This document shows, one piece after another, positions 18,342-27,285 of a stretch of 64,000 nt of DNA. The notes under the pieces are model-generated. The model saw only the letters and a list, made by a program, of their open reading frames with translations, was not told the origin of the DNA and ran no database searches. This DNA is from Paenibacillus prosopidis (lineage in GTDB: Bacteria; Bacillota; Bacilli; Paenibacillales; Paenibacillaceae). Position numbers and translations under genes: made by a program. Positions within the stretch are counted from its first letter, which is position 1. Every line of letters starts with the position of its first letter. The stretch is from NCBI RefSeq assembly GCF_003337375.1, contig NZ_QPJD01000007.1:62001-126000 (forward strand), given 5' to 3'.

Positions 18342-18374
18342 AATAAAAAAAATCCCCAACCTAGAGGGTTGGGG
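18342..18374 (-). terminator. Terminator after the copper-amine-oxidase-like gene
   Basis: CCCCAACC and GGTTGGGG form a perfect stem (18354-18374) with loop CTCTA, followed on the minus strand by ATTTTTTTT. Confidence 0.92.
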
Positions 18375-18411
18375 AAGCTATATTAGTTTATATTTATTGG
18401 CAGTATTCTAT

Positions 18412-19350
18412 TTATGCCAAGCCTTCGGCAATCGCTCGCCCTTTCGCAAGCTCTTCATTGAATTTTGCCCGATAATCAGCGATAATCGCTGTACTGTAGC
18501 CGTTCGCTGTGAGTTTAGCAGACGTATCCGCCATAATAACCTCAAACTTCGACGAGCAGCTGTCCAGCTCTTGCAAGCCCTTCGCCTTCAGCTGAGCTTT
18601 ACCCGCATCATCGGCCGCCACATATTGTAAGGCAATGTCCATTAAAGCAGCCTGACAGCTATTACGCAGCGAGGTTAGCTTCGCTTCCGCATCAGCTGTA
18701 ATTTGCTTTTCGGTAAGCTTTACACTGCCTGCTCCCGAGCCCGCTCCACCGACTTCAGCACCGCCGCCGGTTCCTGGCAAAACAATTTCCTCTTCCGTTC
18801 CGTGCTCCGCACGATAAGCCTCAGATTCTGCGCTAACCGTCTTCGTTACCGGATCCCAGTCGATTACGGTACCTACCGATTCCGACAAGAAGCGAAGCGG
18901 CGCATAAATCGAACCTTTATAGCCATAGAGAGCTTGTCCCGCTGGCAAAGCCTCTACTTCCCCGTCGAACTCAAGCGTCGCCTTTACCGGTTGAATGTTA
19001 ATTTCAACGCTAGCCTTCGGCGTCTGATTACCTGTGGTCGCGCTTTGCAGCTGCTTCTTCAGCGCTGCAAGCTCCTGCTCCGTCGGCTCGGAGATTGAAG
19101 CTTTCGCTCCATCCCACTTCACTGACTTCTGCAATGCGTAGGAAATATAACGAATCGGCACATATGTACGTCCCTGGTAAATAAAAGAGTGCTGGCCTTC
19201 GGGCAGTTTAAGGGCTTGTCCGTCAAATTGGAGTGTGACTGGGACGGTTTTTACTTTTACAGAGCTTTCAGCGGCGAACGCACTTACTGAAAGAGTACTA
19301 CACAAGAAGATGACGATAAGGAGTAATGCTAATAATCTAAGGGTTTTCAT
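18412..19350 (-). CDS. Secreted protein with two copper-amine-oxidase N-terminal-like domains and an unknown two-cysteine domain
   Basis: A signal peptide (MKTLRLLALLLIVIFLCSTL, cleavage near AFAAES) leads into two repeats of the Cu_amine_oxidN1 type: QGRTYVPIRYISYALQKSV and KGSIYAPLRFLSESVGTVID. A glycine-rich linker (GTGGGAEVGGAGSGAG) joins them to a C-terminal helical region of about 95 residues with ITADAEAKLTSLRNSCQA and SCSSKF. These repeats are common in surface proteins of Paenibacillaceae and do not imply oxidase activity. The C-terminal region resembles that of the 19982-20665 product. The frame opens at a TTG (19383), but AAAGGAA points to the ATG at 19350 (312 residues). Confidence 0.85.
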   Translation of the reverse strand: MKTLRLLALLLIVIFLCSTLSVSAFAAESSVKVKTVPVTLQFDGQALKLPEGQHSFIYQGRTYVPIRYISYALQKSVKWDGAKASISEPTEQELAALKKQLQSATTGNQTPKASVEINIQPVKATLEFDGEVEALPAGQALYGYKGSIYAPLRFLSESVGTVIDWDPVTKTVSAESEAYRAEHGTEEEIVLPGTGGGAEVGGAGSGAGSVKLTEKQITADAEAKLTSLRNSCQAALMDIALQYVAADDAGKAQLKAKGLQELDSCSSKFEVIMADTSAKLTANGYSTAIIADYRAKFNEELAKGRAIAEGLA

Positions 19351-19544
19351 AGTCAATTCCTTTCTTATCCATAAAATCGACAATCCTGAAAAAAATTGTC
19401 GTTCTGTGTACCTATTTTATTTTAATTGATATTATTAAATAGTACCAGTAAAGACTTGATTTTAGCGGATATCCCGTAGGACTCGTTTCCCATTCTCTGT
19501 TGCGGGTTCATATGATTTAATGTAGAAGAAGGGATGTGCTGATA

Positions 19545-19880
19545 ATGGCTACTAGTAACTTACGTTTATACGATCGGCTGAAGGTTTCCTCTCTTTCGGA
19601 TTTGAAAATAGAAACGATCAACCAAGAGAGTCATTTAACAGAAAATACAGATGTTCTGGTTCGGAATATTTCATTGGGCGGTTTACAATTTGAATCCAAT
19701 ATGTCGTTCCCTGTCGATGAAGGGATTATTTATAAATTTCATAGTGAGTCATATGGGGACTTACATGGGATCATTATTTGGAAAGAAAATGTGGATGGGC
19801 TGCTTCAGCACAGATACGGAGTTAAATTCACAGCTCTGAGCAATCAAATGATTGGAGCTATTTTTAAGTTATCTTTTTAA
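19545..19880 (+). CDS. PilZ-domain protein, candidate cyclic-di-GMP receptor
   Basis: The short protein (111 residues from the ATG at 19545, with AGAAGGG upstream) has the second PilZ motif as RNISLGGLQFES, matching (D/N)-x-S-x-x-G, followed by a beta-barrel pattern ending HRYGVKFTAL. The first motif, RxxxR, is not clear; DRLKVSS is the nearest basic stretch, so ligand binding is likely but not certain. A GTG three codons earlier is too close to the ribosome site. It stands alone on the plus strand between two minus-strand membrane or secreted protein genes. Confidence 0.8.
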   Translation: MATSNLRLYDRLKVSSLSDLKIETINQESHLTENTDVLVRNISLGGLQFESNMSFPVDEGIIYKFHSESYGDLHGIIIWKENVDGLLQHRYGVKFTALSNQMIGAIFKLSF

Positions 19881-19904
19881 GATCATTAGTGGTTGATATT
19901 CGAG

Positions 19905-19938
19905 AAAAAAGGTTGGCCGCTGGCCAACCTTTTTTTTT
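19905..19938. terminator. Bidirectional terminator
   Basis: GGTTGGCC (19911-19918) and GGCCAACC (19922-19929) pair around GCT. Nine T follow on the plus strand and six on the minus strand, so it serves both the PilZ gene and the converging 19982-20665 gene. Confidence 0.92.
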
Positions 19939-19981
19939 GATTTGTGGAGGTTCTTTGATTGTTATTCTGAACCACATTTTA

Positions 19982-20665
19982 TTATTGTACTGCATTAGAT
20001 ATAACGGTAATAGCATCAGCCCTAGCTTGTGCCTTGGCGCTCTCATATTGCGTGCTCCAATCCGGTAACGGTTGATCGCTTAGATCCGCCGCGCTATACT
20101 CGCTCTTGGCTTTGCTGATCAATTGATTGAACTGAGCATCGCATTCTGCCTCAGCAGCAAAAACCTTAGTCAGATACTTGTTTTGTATCATCTCAAGCGC
20201 AGCCTCATCATTCTTGCCTAGCTCCTGAGTAATTTGTTGAACTAAGCTGCTGCTGCTTGCTTGGCAGGAAGCCTTTAATTGCTGTAAGTCTGCGGTAATT
20301 GCAGCATCAATCTCTTGTTTTTTCCGCACATTGTCTTCCGTAGACTTAGCATCATCCGTCGGCTTCTCACTTGTGTCCACGTTATTAGGAGACGGGGATG
20401 GCGTTTCATTTTCGACGGAAGTAGACTGCAACTTATCCTCCTGCACTTGCTCTGTTTGCGAAGGTTCTTTTGGCTGATTCTCTTCCTCTTGAACCAATGA
20501 TGGATCAGTATTAGAGTCTTGACTAGTATCGAAATCGGCAGTCTCTTCTATACGTTGATTCAATTCATCAACTTTATTTAATTTGGAATACAAACTAATG
20601 CTGCCGTAAAGAACAATTCCAACCACAACAAGCGAGCCTACAGTAATAATCAGCGATTTTTTCAC
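19982..20665 (-). CDS. Membrane-anchored protein with low-complexity linker and two-cysteine domain
   Basis: The 227-residue product has one N-terminal helix (LIITVGSLVVVGIVLYGSI), then about 75 residues rich in Ser, Thr, Glu, Pro and Gln, and a C-terminal helical domain of about 105 residues. The last contains AITADLQQLKASCQA and a second cysteine 41 residues later (AEAECDAQF). The same ITAD-L-L-SCQA pattern with a later cysteine ends the product of 18412-19350, so the two share a domain. No known family is recognised. The topology suggests the domain lies outside the membrane. The ATG at 20665 has GGAG 8 bases upstream. Confidence 0.75.
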   Translation of the reverse strand: MKKSLIITVGSLVVVGIVLYGSISLYSKLNKVDELNQRIEETADFDTSQDSNTDPSLVQEEENQPKEPSQTEQVQEDKLQSTSVENETPSPSPNNVDTSEKPTDDAKSTEDNVRKKQEIDAAITADLQQLKASCQASSSSLVQQITQELGKNDEAALEMIQNKYLTKVFAAEAECDAQFNQLISKAKSEYSAADLSDQPLPDWSTQYESAKAQARADAITVISNAVQ

Positions 20666-20700
20666 CTATGTATTTCTCCTGACCTATGATTTCAAATAAA

Positions 20701-20736
20701 TAAGCTGACGCTTGATGAAGACAAAGCGTCAGCTTA
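20701..20736 (-). terminator. Hairpin terminator after the riboswitch-controlled ORF
   Basis: TAAGCTGACGCTT (20701-20713) pairs perfectly with AAGCGTCAGCTTA (20724-20736). On the minus strand the tail is T-rich (TTATTTATTTG). Confidence 0.75.
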
Positions 20737-20782
20737 AGGATAAAACGTATTCAAATCTAAGCCTGACACGCCGCGAGCTTGC

Positions 20783-20941
20783 TTATGATAGAACGAGACC
20801 CGCCAGCTTGTTCTTATGATGAACAATTTTCGAATAAATCTCCATCCGCTTTGCTTCATCTAAGCAGCCATCTAAGAGCAATTCATGAAACGCAATACAG
20901 AGCTGATGCCATTCACGCACAATATTTTCGCGTACTATCAT
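20783..20941 (-). CDS. Small protein (52 residues) behind a cyclic-di-GMP-I riboswitch
   Basis: An ATG at 20941 preceded by AGGAGGAG opens a 52-residue frame reading MIVREN, then REWHQLCIAFHELLLDGCLD and EIYSKIVHHKNKLAGLVLS. It lies directly downstream of a cyclic-di-GMP-I riboswitch and ahead of a hairpin terminator, so it is a complete little transcription unit. The two-helix form and length recall Spo0E-like phosphatases, but the SQELD motif is missing (SKIVH here), so I do not assign that function. Its product is expected to act in a process under cyclic-di-GMP, such as matrix production or motility. Confidence 0.75.
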   Translation of the reverse strand: MIVRENIVREWHQLCIAFHELLLDGCLDEAKRMEIYSKIVHHKNKLAGLVLS

Positions 20942-20981
20942 AAGAAACTCCTCCTGGTTTCTACATAAATCACAACGGGAG

Positions 20982-21074
20982 GCACGATATTCGGTAGCTG
21001 GCTGGCATACTCATTCAAGTTTAGCCCCTCTAGCTTTGCGCCACCATTTTTCAATGGCTTTGCCTTTATCGTAC
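20982..21074 (-). promoter_or_regulatory. Cyclic-di-GMP-I (GEMM-I) riboswitch
   Basis: Read on the minus strand, the 93 bases match the GEMM-I consensus in order. GTACGATA and TATCGTGC form an 8-bp P1. GGCAAA is followed by stem CCATT with a GAAA tetraloop, then CGCAAAGC, GGGGCTAAAC (tetraloop receptor half), GTATGCCAGCC (other half) and AGCTACCG. The ORF start is 41 bases downstream. CCTCCC directly after P1 can pair with the AGGAGG ribosome site, and GAAAC/GTTTC (20957-20961, 20944-20948) puts that site in a small loop, so control is probably at translation. An extended -10-like TGTTAAAAT lies about 30 bases upstream (TAAAAT at 21103-21108). Nothing else is seen in 21110-21232. Confidence 0.93.
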
Positions 21075-21232
21075 GATTTATGTAATTAATTACTTCAATC
21101 GTATTTTAACAAAATTATTAGAGGATGTATATCCTTTTGGGGACCTGTAAGAAAATGCAAGGTCGCTATCTTTCGATACAAGTAGTTCTCTTTAACCACT
21201 AATTAATTTGAACTTTAAAAATTCAGGATTTA

Positions 21233-22597
21233 TTACTCATCAAACCTCTCAATATCATCCTCCTCTAAATATGAACCCATTTGTACTTCGATAATTTCAA
21301 GAGGTATCCACCCTGCATTTTCCAACTTATGTTTCTGGCCTTCTTTTATGAAGATACTTTCACCAGTTCTGACTAACTGTTCAACACCATTTATAGTTAC
21401 TTTTCCAATACCATTTACGACAATCCAGTGCTCACTTCTACGATGGTGAAGTTGATAACTTAGTTTTTTACCCAGTGCAACCGTAATCTTTTTTATTCTG
21501 TAAACATTTTTTTCTTCTTCTATAACCTGATAATGCCCCCATGGCCGGTAATCATCTACGTGATAAACAGTTCGTAAATCATTATTATCATTTAAGATTT
21601 TTACAACATCCTTTACCCTCTGTGATTGATCTTTTTGACATATCAACAGAGCGTCTTTATTATCTATAACAATTAAGTCATTTACTCCTATAACTGCAAT
21701 AGCTTTTTGATTGTTAGAATGGATAAGGTTATTTCTAGATTCAATTAATATACTTTCTTTATTCACAATATTATCTGCAGCGTCTCTATCAAATACTTCA
21801 TAGAAAGAATCAAAACTACCGAGATCATTCCATCCGATATCCACTGGAACAACTACAACTCTATCTGTTTTCTCCATAATTCCATAATCTATAGATATTC
21901 CTTTTTCTATATTAAGATAAACCTCATTAATATCGGTACTTAATTCAAACGCATCGTAGATATTACTAGAGTGTTTTTTGACTTCATTCGAAAAAAATAA
22001 AGAATTGAATAGAAAAATCCCACTATTCCAAACATATCCTTCAGCAATATAAGATAAAGCAGTGTCATAATCAGGCTTCTCTTTAAATTCTTTCACTAAG
22101 AAACCATTAGATATTTTCTCACCTGGAGATATGTATCCATAACCCGTATTAGGTCCATTTGGTTTTATACCAAAGGTAATAATTGAATCATTAGTTAACG
22201 ATTCAGATGCCTTTATTATATTAACAAATTCTTGTCCATTTTGAATAACTTGATCTGATGGGAATACAATTATAGAATCATTGCATGATTTTTGAATTCT
22301 GTGTACACCATGGTAAATAGCTGGCAATGTATTCTTTACGTCTGGCTCTACTAATATGTTTAATTCATTATAATCATAACCTAGTTCCTCTACTTCCCCC
22401 ATGACAATAAATTTATACCTTTTGTTTGTAATAACATATATTTCAGTTATATCTGCCAATAACAAGCTTCTTTTAAAAGTTTCCTGAAATAAAGAAGTCT
22501 TCGACTCTAATAGTTTAATAAACTGCTTTGGATATCCCTCTCTACTTAGCGGCCATAACCTTGTACCACTACCCCCAGCTAATATGAGTACCTTCAT
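21233..22597 (-). CDS. manC: Mannose-1-phosphate guanylyltransferase / mannose-6-phosphate isomerase
   Basis: The 454-residue protein has the pyrophosphorylase start AGGSGTRLWPLSREGYPKQF, the FKEKP loop and VWNSGIFLF. A C-terminal cupin (RPWGHYQVIEEEKNVYRIKK, and GKKLSYQLHHRRSEHW) is typical of the type II isomerase half. It makes GDP-mannose from mannose-6-phosphate or mannose-1-phosphate in the cytoplasm. As the last gene of the exopolysaccharide cluster, it implies mannose or a GDP-mannose-derived sugar in the polymer. No GDP-mannose dehydratase is seen, so plain mannose is favoured. Base composition is AT-rich like its upstream neighbours. Confidence 0.93.
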   Translation of the reverse strand: MKVLILAGGSGTRLWPLSREGYPKQFIKLLESKTSLFQETFKRSLLLADITEIYVITNKRYKFIVMGEVEELGYDYNELNILVEPDVKNTLPAIYHGVHRIQKSCNDSIIVFPSDQVIQNGQEFVNIIKASESLTNDSIITFGIKPNGPNTGYGYISPGEKISNGFLVKEFKEKPDYDTALSYIAEGYVWNSGIFLFNSLFFSNEVKKHSSNIYDAFELSTDINEVYLNIEKGISIDYGIMEKTDRVVVVPVDIGWNDLGSFDSFYEVFDRDAADNIVNKESILIESRNNLIHSNNQKAIAVIGVNDLIVIDNKDALLICQKDQSQRVKDVVKILNDNNDLRTVYHVDDYRPWGHYQVIEEEKNVYRIKKITVALGKKLSYQLHHRRSEHWIVVNGIGKVTINGVEQLVRTGESIFIKEGQKHKLENAGWIPLEIIEVQMGSYLEEDDIERFDE

Positions 22598-22635
22598 ATA
22601 TCCACATCCTTAATATAATAGAAGTATATTTAAAA

Positions 22636-23838
22636 CTATGTTTTTAGAGCTCTCTCCCACATGCTCATTAACGTTTCTACGTTTGACTCCCAAGAATAAT
22701 TACTAAATACAAATCCCTGCCCATTTTCTTTATATTTCTCTCTGATATTCTCATCATTAATAAGCAATTCAATTGCTTTAATATACTCTTCTTTTTCATT
22801 TGCTCTAATGACTTCCTCTGAGGTAACGTCCGGAACTCCTTGTAATGCAAAATTAGATGCAATAGTTGGCAGTCCACAAGCAAGAGCTTCTAATATTTTA
22901 TTTTGCATCCCTGTCCCTGAGCGCAAAGGGTATATACCAATCTTCGCCTTCAATAAAAGCTCGCATATATCATCTACAAACCCAGTTACATGTACATTTT
23001 TAACAGCACTTAATCTAAGAATTTTATCTACTGGATCTTTACCCACGATATATAATTTATATTTAGGAAACTGTCTCGATATATCGGGCCATATTTCATT
23101 CACGAAATAAACCATAGCCTCGACATTTGGAAAGTAGCTCATATTTCCATGAAAAATAACAATATCCTCCTTTACGATATTGTTGTATTTTTCAATATAT
23201 TCGTTATTGATATATGTCCCATTAGGATTAATAATGGTATTAGCATATTTTAAATGTGAATGTATTAAATCATTTTGTGAGACCAGAGATACAACCTGAT
23301 AATCATTTGTCATTTTCTTCTCATATTTTTTCAGTAAAACTGCCTCAAGCTTTAATATGCCTTTCAATATAATATTCTCTTTCAATGCTCTTCTTTCCAT
23401 GTTTAAAGATAATATATCAATCATATCCATTACTTTTGAAGTATTCTTTTTTCTTAGAAGCTCTCCCAGTCTTACTGTTTGAATATGTACTATGTCAGGC
23501 GTAATCATATCATATATTTCGGTCATTTGTTTTCTTATACCCTTGTTTGAGTACATGTTAACCTGAAGTGGCTTCCAATTAAATAATGTCTTAATTAGAC
23601 CTAATATTGATCCTATTTTTCCAAGTCTTACAAATATAATTTTTTTACAATATGGCTGTAATTGGTTTAAAGCCTCTTTCTTTTCATTTTCATTTCTAAC
23701 CAATGATACTAAATATAACTCATATTTCCCTTTAGGAAGATTGCGAATTTGCTCATAGGCTATCAGTTGATCACCACGATGAGGCGGATAAGGAGGCCTA
23801 GTCGTTACATATAATACTTTCATAACGTTTCGTCTCAC
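22636..23838 (-). CDS. Glycosyltransferase, GT4 type
   Basis: The 400-residue protein has the GT-B layout of GT4 enzymes: N-terminal YVTTRPPYPPHRGDQLIAYE, and in the C-terminal half IFHGNMSYFPNVEAMVYFV and LEALACGLPTIASNFALQGV. It resembles the Stp1-like group of sugar transferases associated with exopolysaccharide loci. It probably adds one sugar to the lipid-linked repeat unit at the inner membrane face. The GTG start (GTGA) overlaps the stop of the preceding glycosyltransferase gene; an ATG five codons later is the alternative. Donor and acceptor are unknown. Confidence 0.88.
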   Translation of the reverse strand: MRRNVMKVLYVTTRPPYPPHRGDQLIAYEQIRNLPKGKYELYLVSLVRNENEKKEALNQLQPYCKKIIFVRLGKIGSILGLIKTLFNWKPLQVNMYSNKGIRKQMTEIYDMITPDIVHIQTVRLGELLRKKNTSKVMDMIDILSLNMERRALKENIILKGILKLEAVLLKKYEKKMTNDYQVVSLVSQNDLIHSHLKYANTIINPNGTYINNEYIEKYNNIVKEDIVIFHGNMSYFPNVEAMVYFVNEIWPDISRQFPKYKLYIVGKDPVDKILRLSAVKNVHVTGFVDDICELLLKAKIGIYPLRSGTGMQNKILEALACGLPTIASNFALQGVPDVTSEEVIRANEKEEYIKAIELLINDENIREKYKENGQGFVFSNYSWESNVETLMSMWERALKT

Positions 23839-24983
23839 AACCTTTGGTTAATAATTGTTTTGAATATGTTACCCACTTTAAGTGCAGCATTTTCCCAAGT
23901 AAATAGCTTTACTCTTTCTTGGCCACGTATACATAAATCTTTGTACAGTTCTTGATCAAATAGCAATTTTTCAATATCACTAACAGTTTTATCTCTATCA
24001 TTGTACGAGGTGATAATTGCAGCATCTCCAGCTATTTCAGGCATTGAAGTTACATCCGTTGTAATTACAGGTGTATTAAACGCCATTGCTTCTAATATAG
24101 GTAGGCCAAAACCTTCATAATAAGATAAAAACAAAAATATATACGCATTTATATAAAGCAAGTCCAATATTTCACCAGGAACATAATCAAGAAAAATCAC
24201 TTGTTCACTTATACCGTGCTCTTTAGCCTTACTATAAGCGTCTGAGGTTTCCCATCCTTTTAATCCGGCTATAACAAGTTGAATATCAAGATTATTTCTT
24301 TTAATAATCTGATCAAATACTTCAATCGTGTAAATAGTATTTTTTCGAGGCTCAACTGCACCCAAACAAAATAGATATTTATCTTTGATTCCATATTGGA
24401 CTTTAAATTGTATCCATTCTGATAAGTCCCTATCTTTCTCTAATGTTTTATTACACCCATTATGAACAATATCAATTTTCTCTTCATGGACATCTTGTAT
24501 CTCCAACATAATATCTTGTTTCGCATGATGACTAATAGTTATAATTTTCTCAGCTCTCATTGTGATGCGCGGTGTATTGTACTTTCTATATATTCGTCCA
24601 AGAATCTGCTGTAAACTCTTAGAGTATGGTAGTACCTTTCTTGATTTCATAAACATTACATCATGAATAGATACAACTTGAATACTGTTCAGCCATAATG
24701 ATCCGGTATTATATGGATGCCAGAATATATCTATTTTGTCTCCCCTAACTCTCTTAGGCAACTTCAATTGCTCCCAAATAAAATAGTTTGTAGCATCTAA
24801 TACCACTAGTTCATAATTAAGCGATTCTAGTATTTTTTTAAGCTCCACGTCAATCTCTCTATCAAAATAAAGAATAATGTCATTAGTAAGACAGTTGCGT
24901 AAATGCAATAAGATATTATATAAAACGTTCCCCATTCCTCTTCTTTCACCATTGATATATCTTGCATCTATCCCAAGCCTCAT
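23835..24983 (-). CDS. Glycosyltransferase, GT4 type
   Basis: This GT-B fold protein starts MRLGIDARYINGERRGMGN, shows the donor-half opening LGAVEPRKNTIYTIEVFDQI and the E-x7-E site as SYYEGFGLPILEAMAFNTPV. These are hallmarks of GT4 enzymes of the mannosyl/rhamnosyl transferase kind. It follows the preceding glycosyltransferase gene by under 50 bases and overlaps the next by four. The frame opens at an ATG at 25001, but GAAGGA nine bases before the ATG at 24983 favours the latter (382 residues). Confidence 0.9.
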   Translation of the reverse strand: MRLGIDARYINGERRGMGNVLYNILLHLRNCLTNDIILYFDREIDVELKKILESLNYELVVLDATNYFIWEQLKLPKRVRGDKIDIFWHPYNTGSLWLNSIQVVSIHDVMFMKSRKVLPYSKSLQQILGRIYRKYNTPRITMRAEKIITISHHAKQDIMLEIQDVHEEKIDIVHNGCNKTLEKDRDLSEWIQFKVQYGIKDKYLFCLGAVEPRKNTIYTIEVFDQIIKRNNLDIQLVIAGLKGWETSDAYSKAKEHGISEQVIFLDYVPGEILDLLYINAYIFLFLSYYEGFGLPILEAMAFNTPVITTDVTSMPEIAGDAAIITSYNDRDKTVSDIEKLLFDQELYKDLCIRGQERVKLFTWENAALKVGNIFKTIINQRL

Positions 24984-25030
24984 GCTTACTAGTCCTTCCA
25001 TAATTTACTCTAGAACAAGACTTCATAAAA

Positions 25031-26128
25031 CTATCCTTTTCCAATTGAAACTTCTTCTATATGCCTAACCAAATTTTTGACACAATTAGTTAAGTTGTAT
25101 TCATCCCTAATCTTTTTCATATTATTTTCTCGGAGTCGCCTTATCATATATTGATCATCGAAGATGGTCCTCACTTTATAAACAGTATCCAATGTATTAT
25201 TTCGATCAATAAAAAAACCATTTTCCATGTCTACAAATATCTCGGGTATGCCTCCTATTCTCGTTGTTAAAACTGGAAGGCCGGTTGCCATACCCTCTAA
25301 GATTGTTAAGGGTAGCCCTTCATTTTTGGAAAGACATATTAACATATCAGAGATCCAATAATACTCTTCAACATTATCAATTTTCCCTGCTAACCTTACT
25401 TTTTTTTCAAGTTTATTATCTTTAATGTATTTTTCAATGTTTTTCCTTTCGGGACCGTCACCTACTAATATCAATCTATAAGAATTATCTAGATTTTCTA
25501 TAATGTTTAAAGCATTTAATTGTCCTTTATTATCAGTCAAGGTCCCCACCATTAATATAATTCGATCCCCACTAGTAAAACCTAATTTTTTTCTTAAAAG
25601 TTCTTTACTATCTTGGTTAATTGGATGATACTTTTCCGTGTCAACTCCATTGTGGACAACAAATACTTTACGGTTACTATTGAGTTGTTTAATCGTATTT
25701 TCTGAAACACCAATTAAGCGATTATATCTACATAATAAAAATTTATAAAATAAAACCCTAAATATACGTTTATACTTTCCATCTTGTTCGTCCACTAGTG
25801 ATGAATGTTGAATAGCAATTTTTTTATATTTCTTTGGAAAAAGGCTCCCTAAATAAATCGCTCTGTTTCCATTGAACAGGAATACATCCTCCTCCTTATT
25901 TATTGAATTTTTTAAGGTATTTTTCTTAATATTAAATAATTCTTTATATTTAATTGAATTCACATTAATATATTCAGTATTAATATCAATCATTTTGTTG
26001 TTTTCCCACATATTAAAGTTCGTATACATTCTAATCGTATATTTCAATGAAATTTTCTTTATAATATTATATATATATTTTTCTTGCCCCCCAGTTATAT
26101 CACTCAAATTTATTATGTTTATTTTCAT
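25031..26128 (-). CDS. Glycosyltransferase, GT4 type
   Basis: The protein has the GT4 pattern: NIINLSDITGGQEKYIYNII at the N-terminus, a central MVGTLTDNKGQLNALNIIEN and the E-x7-E region SKNEGLPLTILEGMATGLPV. AAGGAGG lies seven bases before the ATG at 26128, which I take as the start (365 residues). Its first codons overlap the end of the polymerase gene by 29 bases, so the two are translated in a coupled way. The sugar is unknown. Confidence 0.9.
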   Translation of the reverse strand: MKINIINLSDITGGQEKYIYNIIKKISLKYTIRMYTNFNMWENNKMIDINTEYINVNSIKYKELFNIKKNTLKNSINKEEDVFLFNGNRAIYLGSLFPKKYKKIAIQHSSLVDEQDGKYKRIFRVLFYKFLLCRYNRLIGVSENTIKQLNSNRKVFVVHNGVDTEKYHPINQDSKELLRKKLGFTSGDRIILMVGTLTDNKGQLNALNIIENLDNSYRLILVGDGPERKNIEKYIKDNKLEKKVRLAGKIDNVEEYYWISDMLICLSKNEGLPLTILEGMATGLPVLTTRIGGIPEIFVDMENGFFIDRNNTLDTVYKVRTIFDDQYMIRRLRENNMKKIRDEYNLTNCVKNLVRHIEEVSIGKG

Positions 26129-27284
26129 TTGCAAACCTCCTTGTTATATAATATAGAACTGGTAAAATAACAATTAGTCTGCCAAAAAAGAAGCTGAAAT
26201 CCAATCTAAATAACAGAAATAGTTTGCAAACTTGCAATATATATATACCATACAAAAAAGAAGAGTTATATTTGATTGCATTGTTTCTAAGTATCTTCAA
26301 ATAAAATCCTGCACAATAAAAGAAAAAAATAACACCTAGTATTCCCCAGTTCCAATAAGAATCAACAACTCCAGTTATTCCGATTCCAAATGGATAACTT
26401 GCTACTTGATAACTTGAATAACCTAATATATCAAGCATATATTGTCCATTTGCTGTGTAATATAACGGTTTAATACCAAGAGGTATAGCTATCATATAAA
26501 ACCCTAAATTATACAATATAAGAAATGGTTTATAGTTTGTAACATTAAACTGTAAAGCATTAATTGTATCTGTACCATGTTTTAGTATCAACATATCCCC
26601 GCGATTTAGTATCTGGAAACTAAGTATAATTACTACACAGGAAGCAATTGCAATTGTTGAGAACCTTAACTTTCTTTTTACATTTTCTAATAAAAAAACA
26701 AATATTATTATAATTGCTAGAAGCAGATTATACCTGCTATATTCTTCACCTTTTAGGGAATTGATAACATCCGCCATGTAAAATAAACCATAGAATATTA
26801 CTATAATTAAACTTTTTATAATATAGTTTGTTTTCTTACCATTCATAAAAAATGCATAGATAAATCCAAAGAAAAAAATCGTTGAAATGTCGTCCATTAT
26901 AAAGACTAATCCCTTAACTATATTATTTTCAGAATAGCTGCTAAAATTAATAATCGCTATTTTTAAAATAATCGCTGTAATAAAATAAATCCAATAACTT
27001 TGATTCTGATTCCTCTTTATTCTTTGTAAATTTGAATTCAGTAATTTATTCTTCCAAGTGAATCCCATGATAAGAGAAAACAACGCAACTAGGAATAATA
27101 GATAAAATTTCATTAATGATTGTCTATCAATACTTAAGTCTTGGTAATTAAGTGTTGGTACAAGGTATATTACAATATAACTCAATACTACAAGAAACAG
27201 AACAGATGTTGTAAATGTCTTGGTTTTTATTATCCTAATTATCAATAGTAAGAGAAGTAACCCGATAATAATTAAATCAAACAA
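26100..27284 (-). CDS. Wzy-type oligosaccharide repeat-unit polymerase
   Basis: The 394-residue protein is almost wholly hydrophobic, with about ten to twelve helices (opening LIIIGLLLLLLIIRIIKT) and a larger loop around NGQYMLDILGYSSYQVASYP. This matches O-antigen/capsule polymerases, which are poorly conserved. Its place among glycosyltransferases and near a Wzx flippase supports polymerisation of repeat units on the outer face of the membrane. The call rests on topology and context, not on a specific motif. Confidence 0.78.
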   Translation of the reverse strand: MFDLIIIGLLLLLLIIRIIKTKTFTTSVLFLVVLSYIVIYLVPTLNYQDLSIDRQSLMKFYLLFLVALFSLIMGFTWKNKLLNSNLQRIKRNQNQSYWIYFITAIILKIAIINFSSYSENNIVKGLVFIMDDISTIFFFGFIYAFFMNGKKTNYIIKSLIIVIFYGLFYMADVINSLKGEEYSRYNLLLAIIIIFVFLLENVKRKLRFSTIAIASCVVIILSFQILNRGDMLILKHGTDTINALQFNVTNYKPFLILYNLGFYMIAIPLGIKPLYYTANGQYMLDILGYSSYQVASYPFGIGITGVVDSYWNWGILGVIFFFYCAGFYLKILRNNAIKYNSSFLYGIYILQVCKLFLLFRLDFSFFFGRLIVILPVLYYITRRFANENKHNKFE

Positions 27285-27285
27285 T

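Noticed and set aside
20783..20941. Spo0E-like phosphatase
   Set aside because: Length and helical form are similar, but the SQELD motif with its key Asp is missing.
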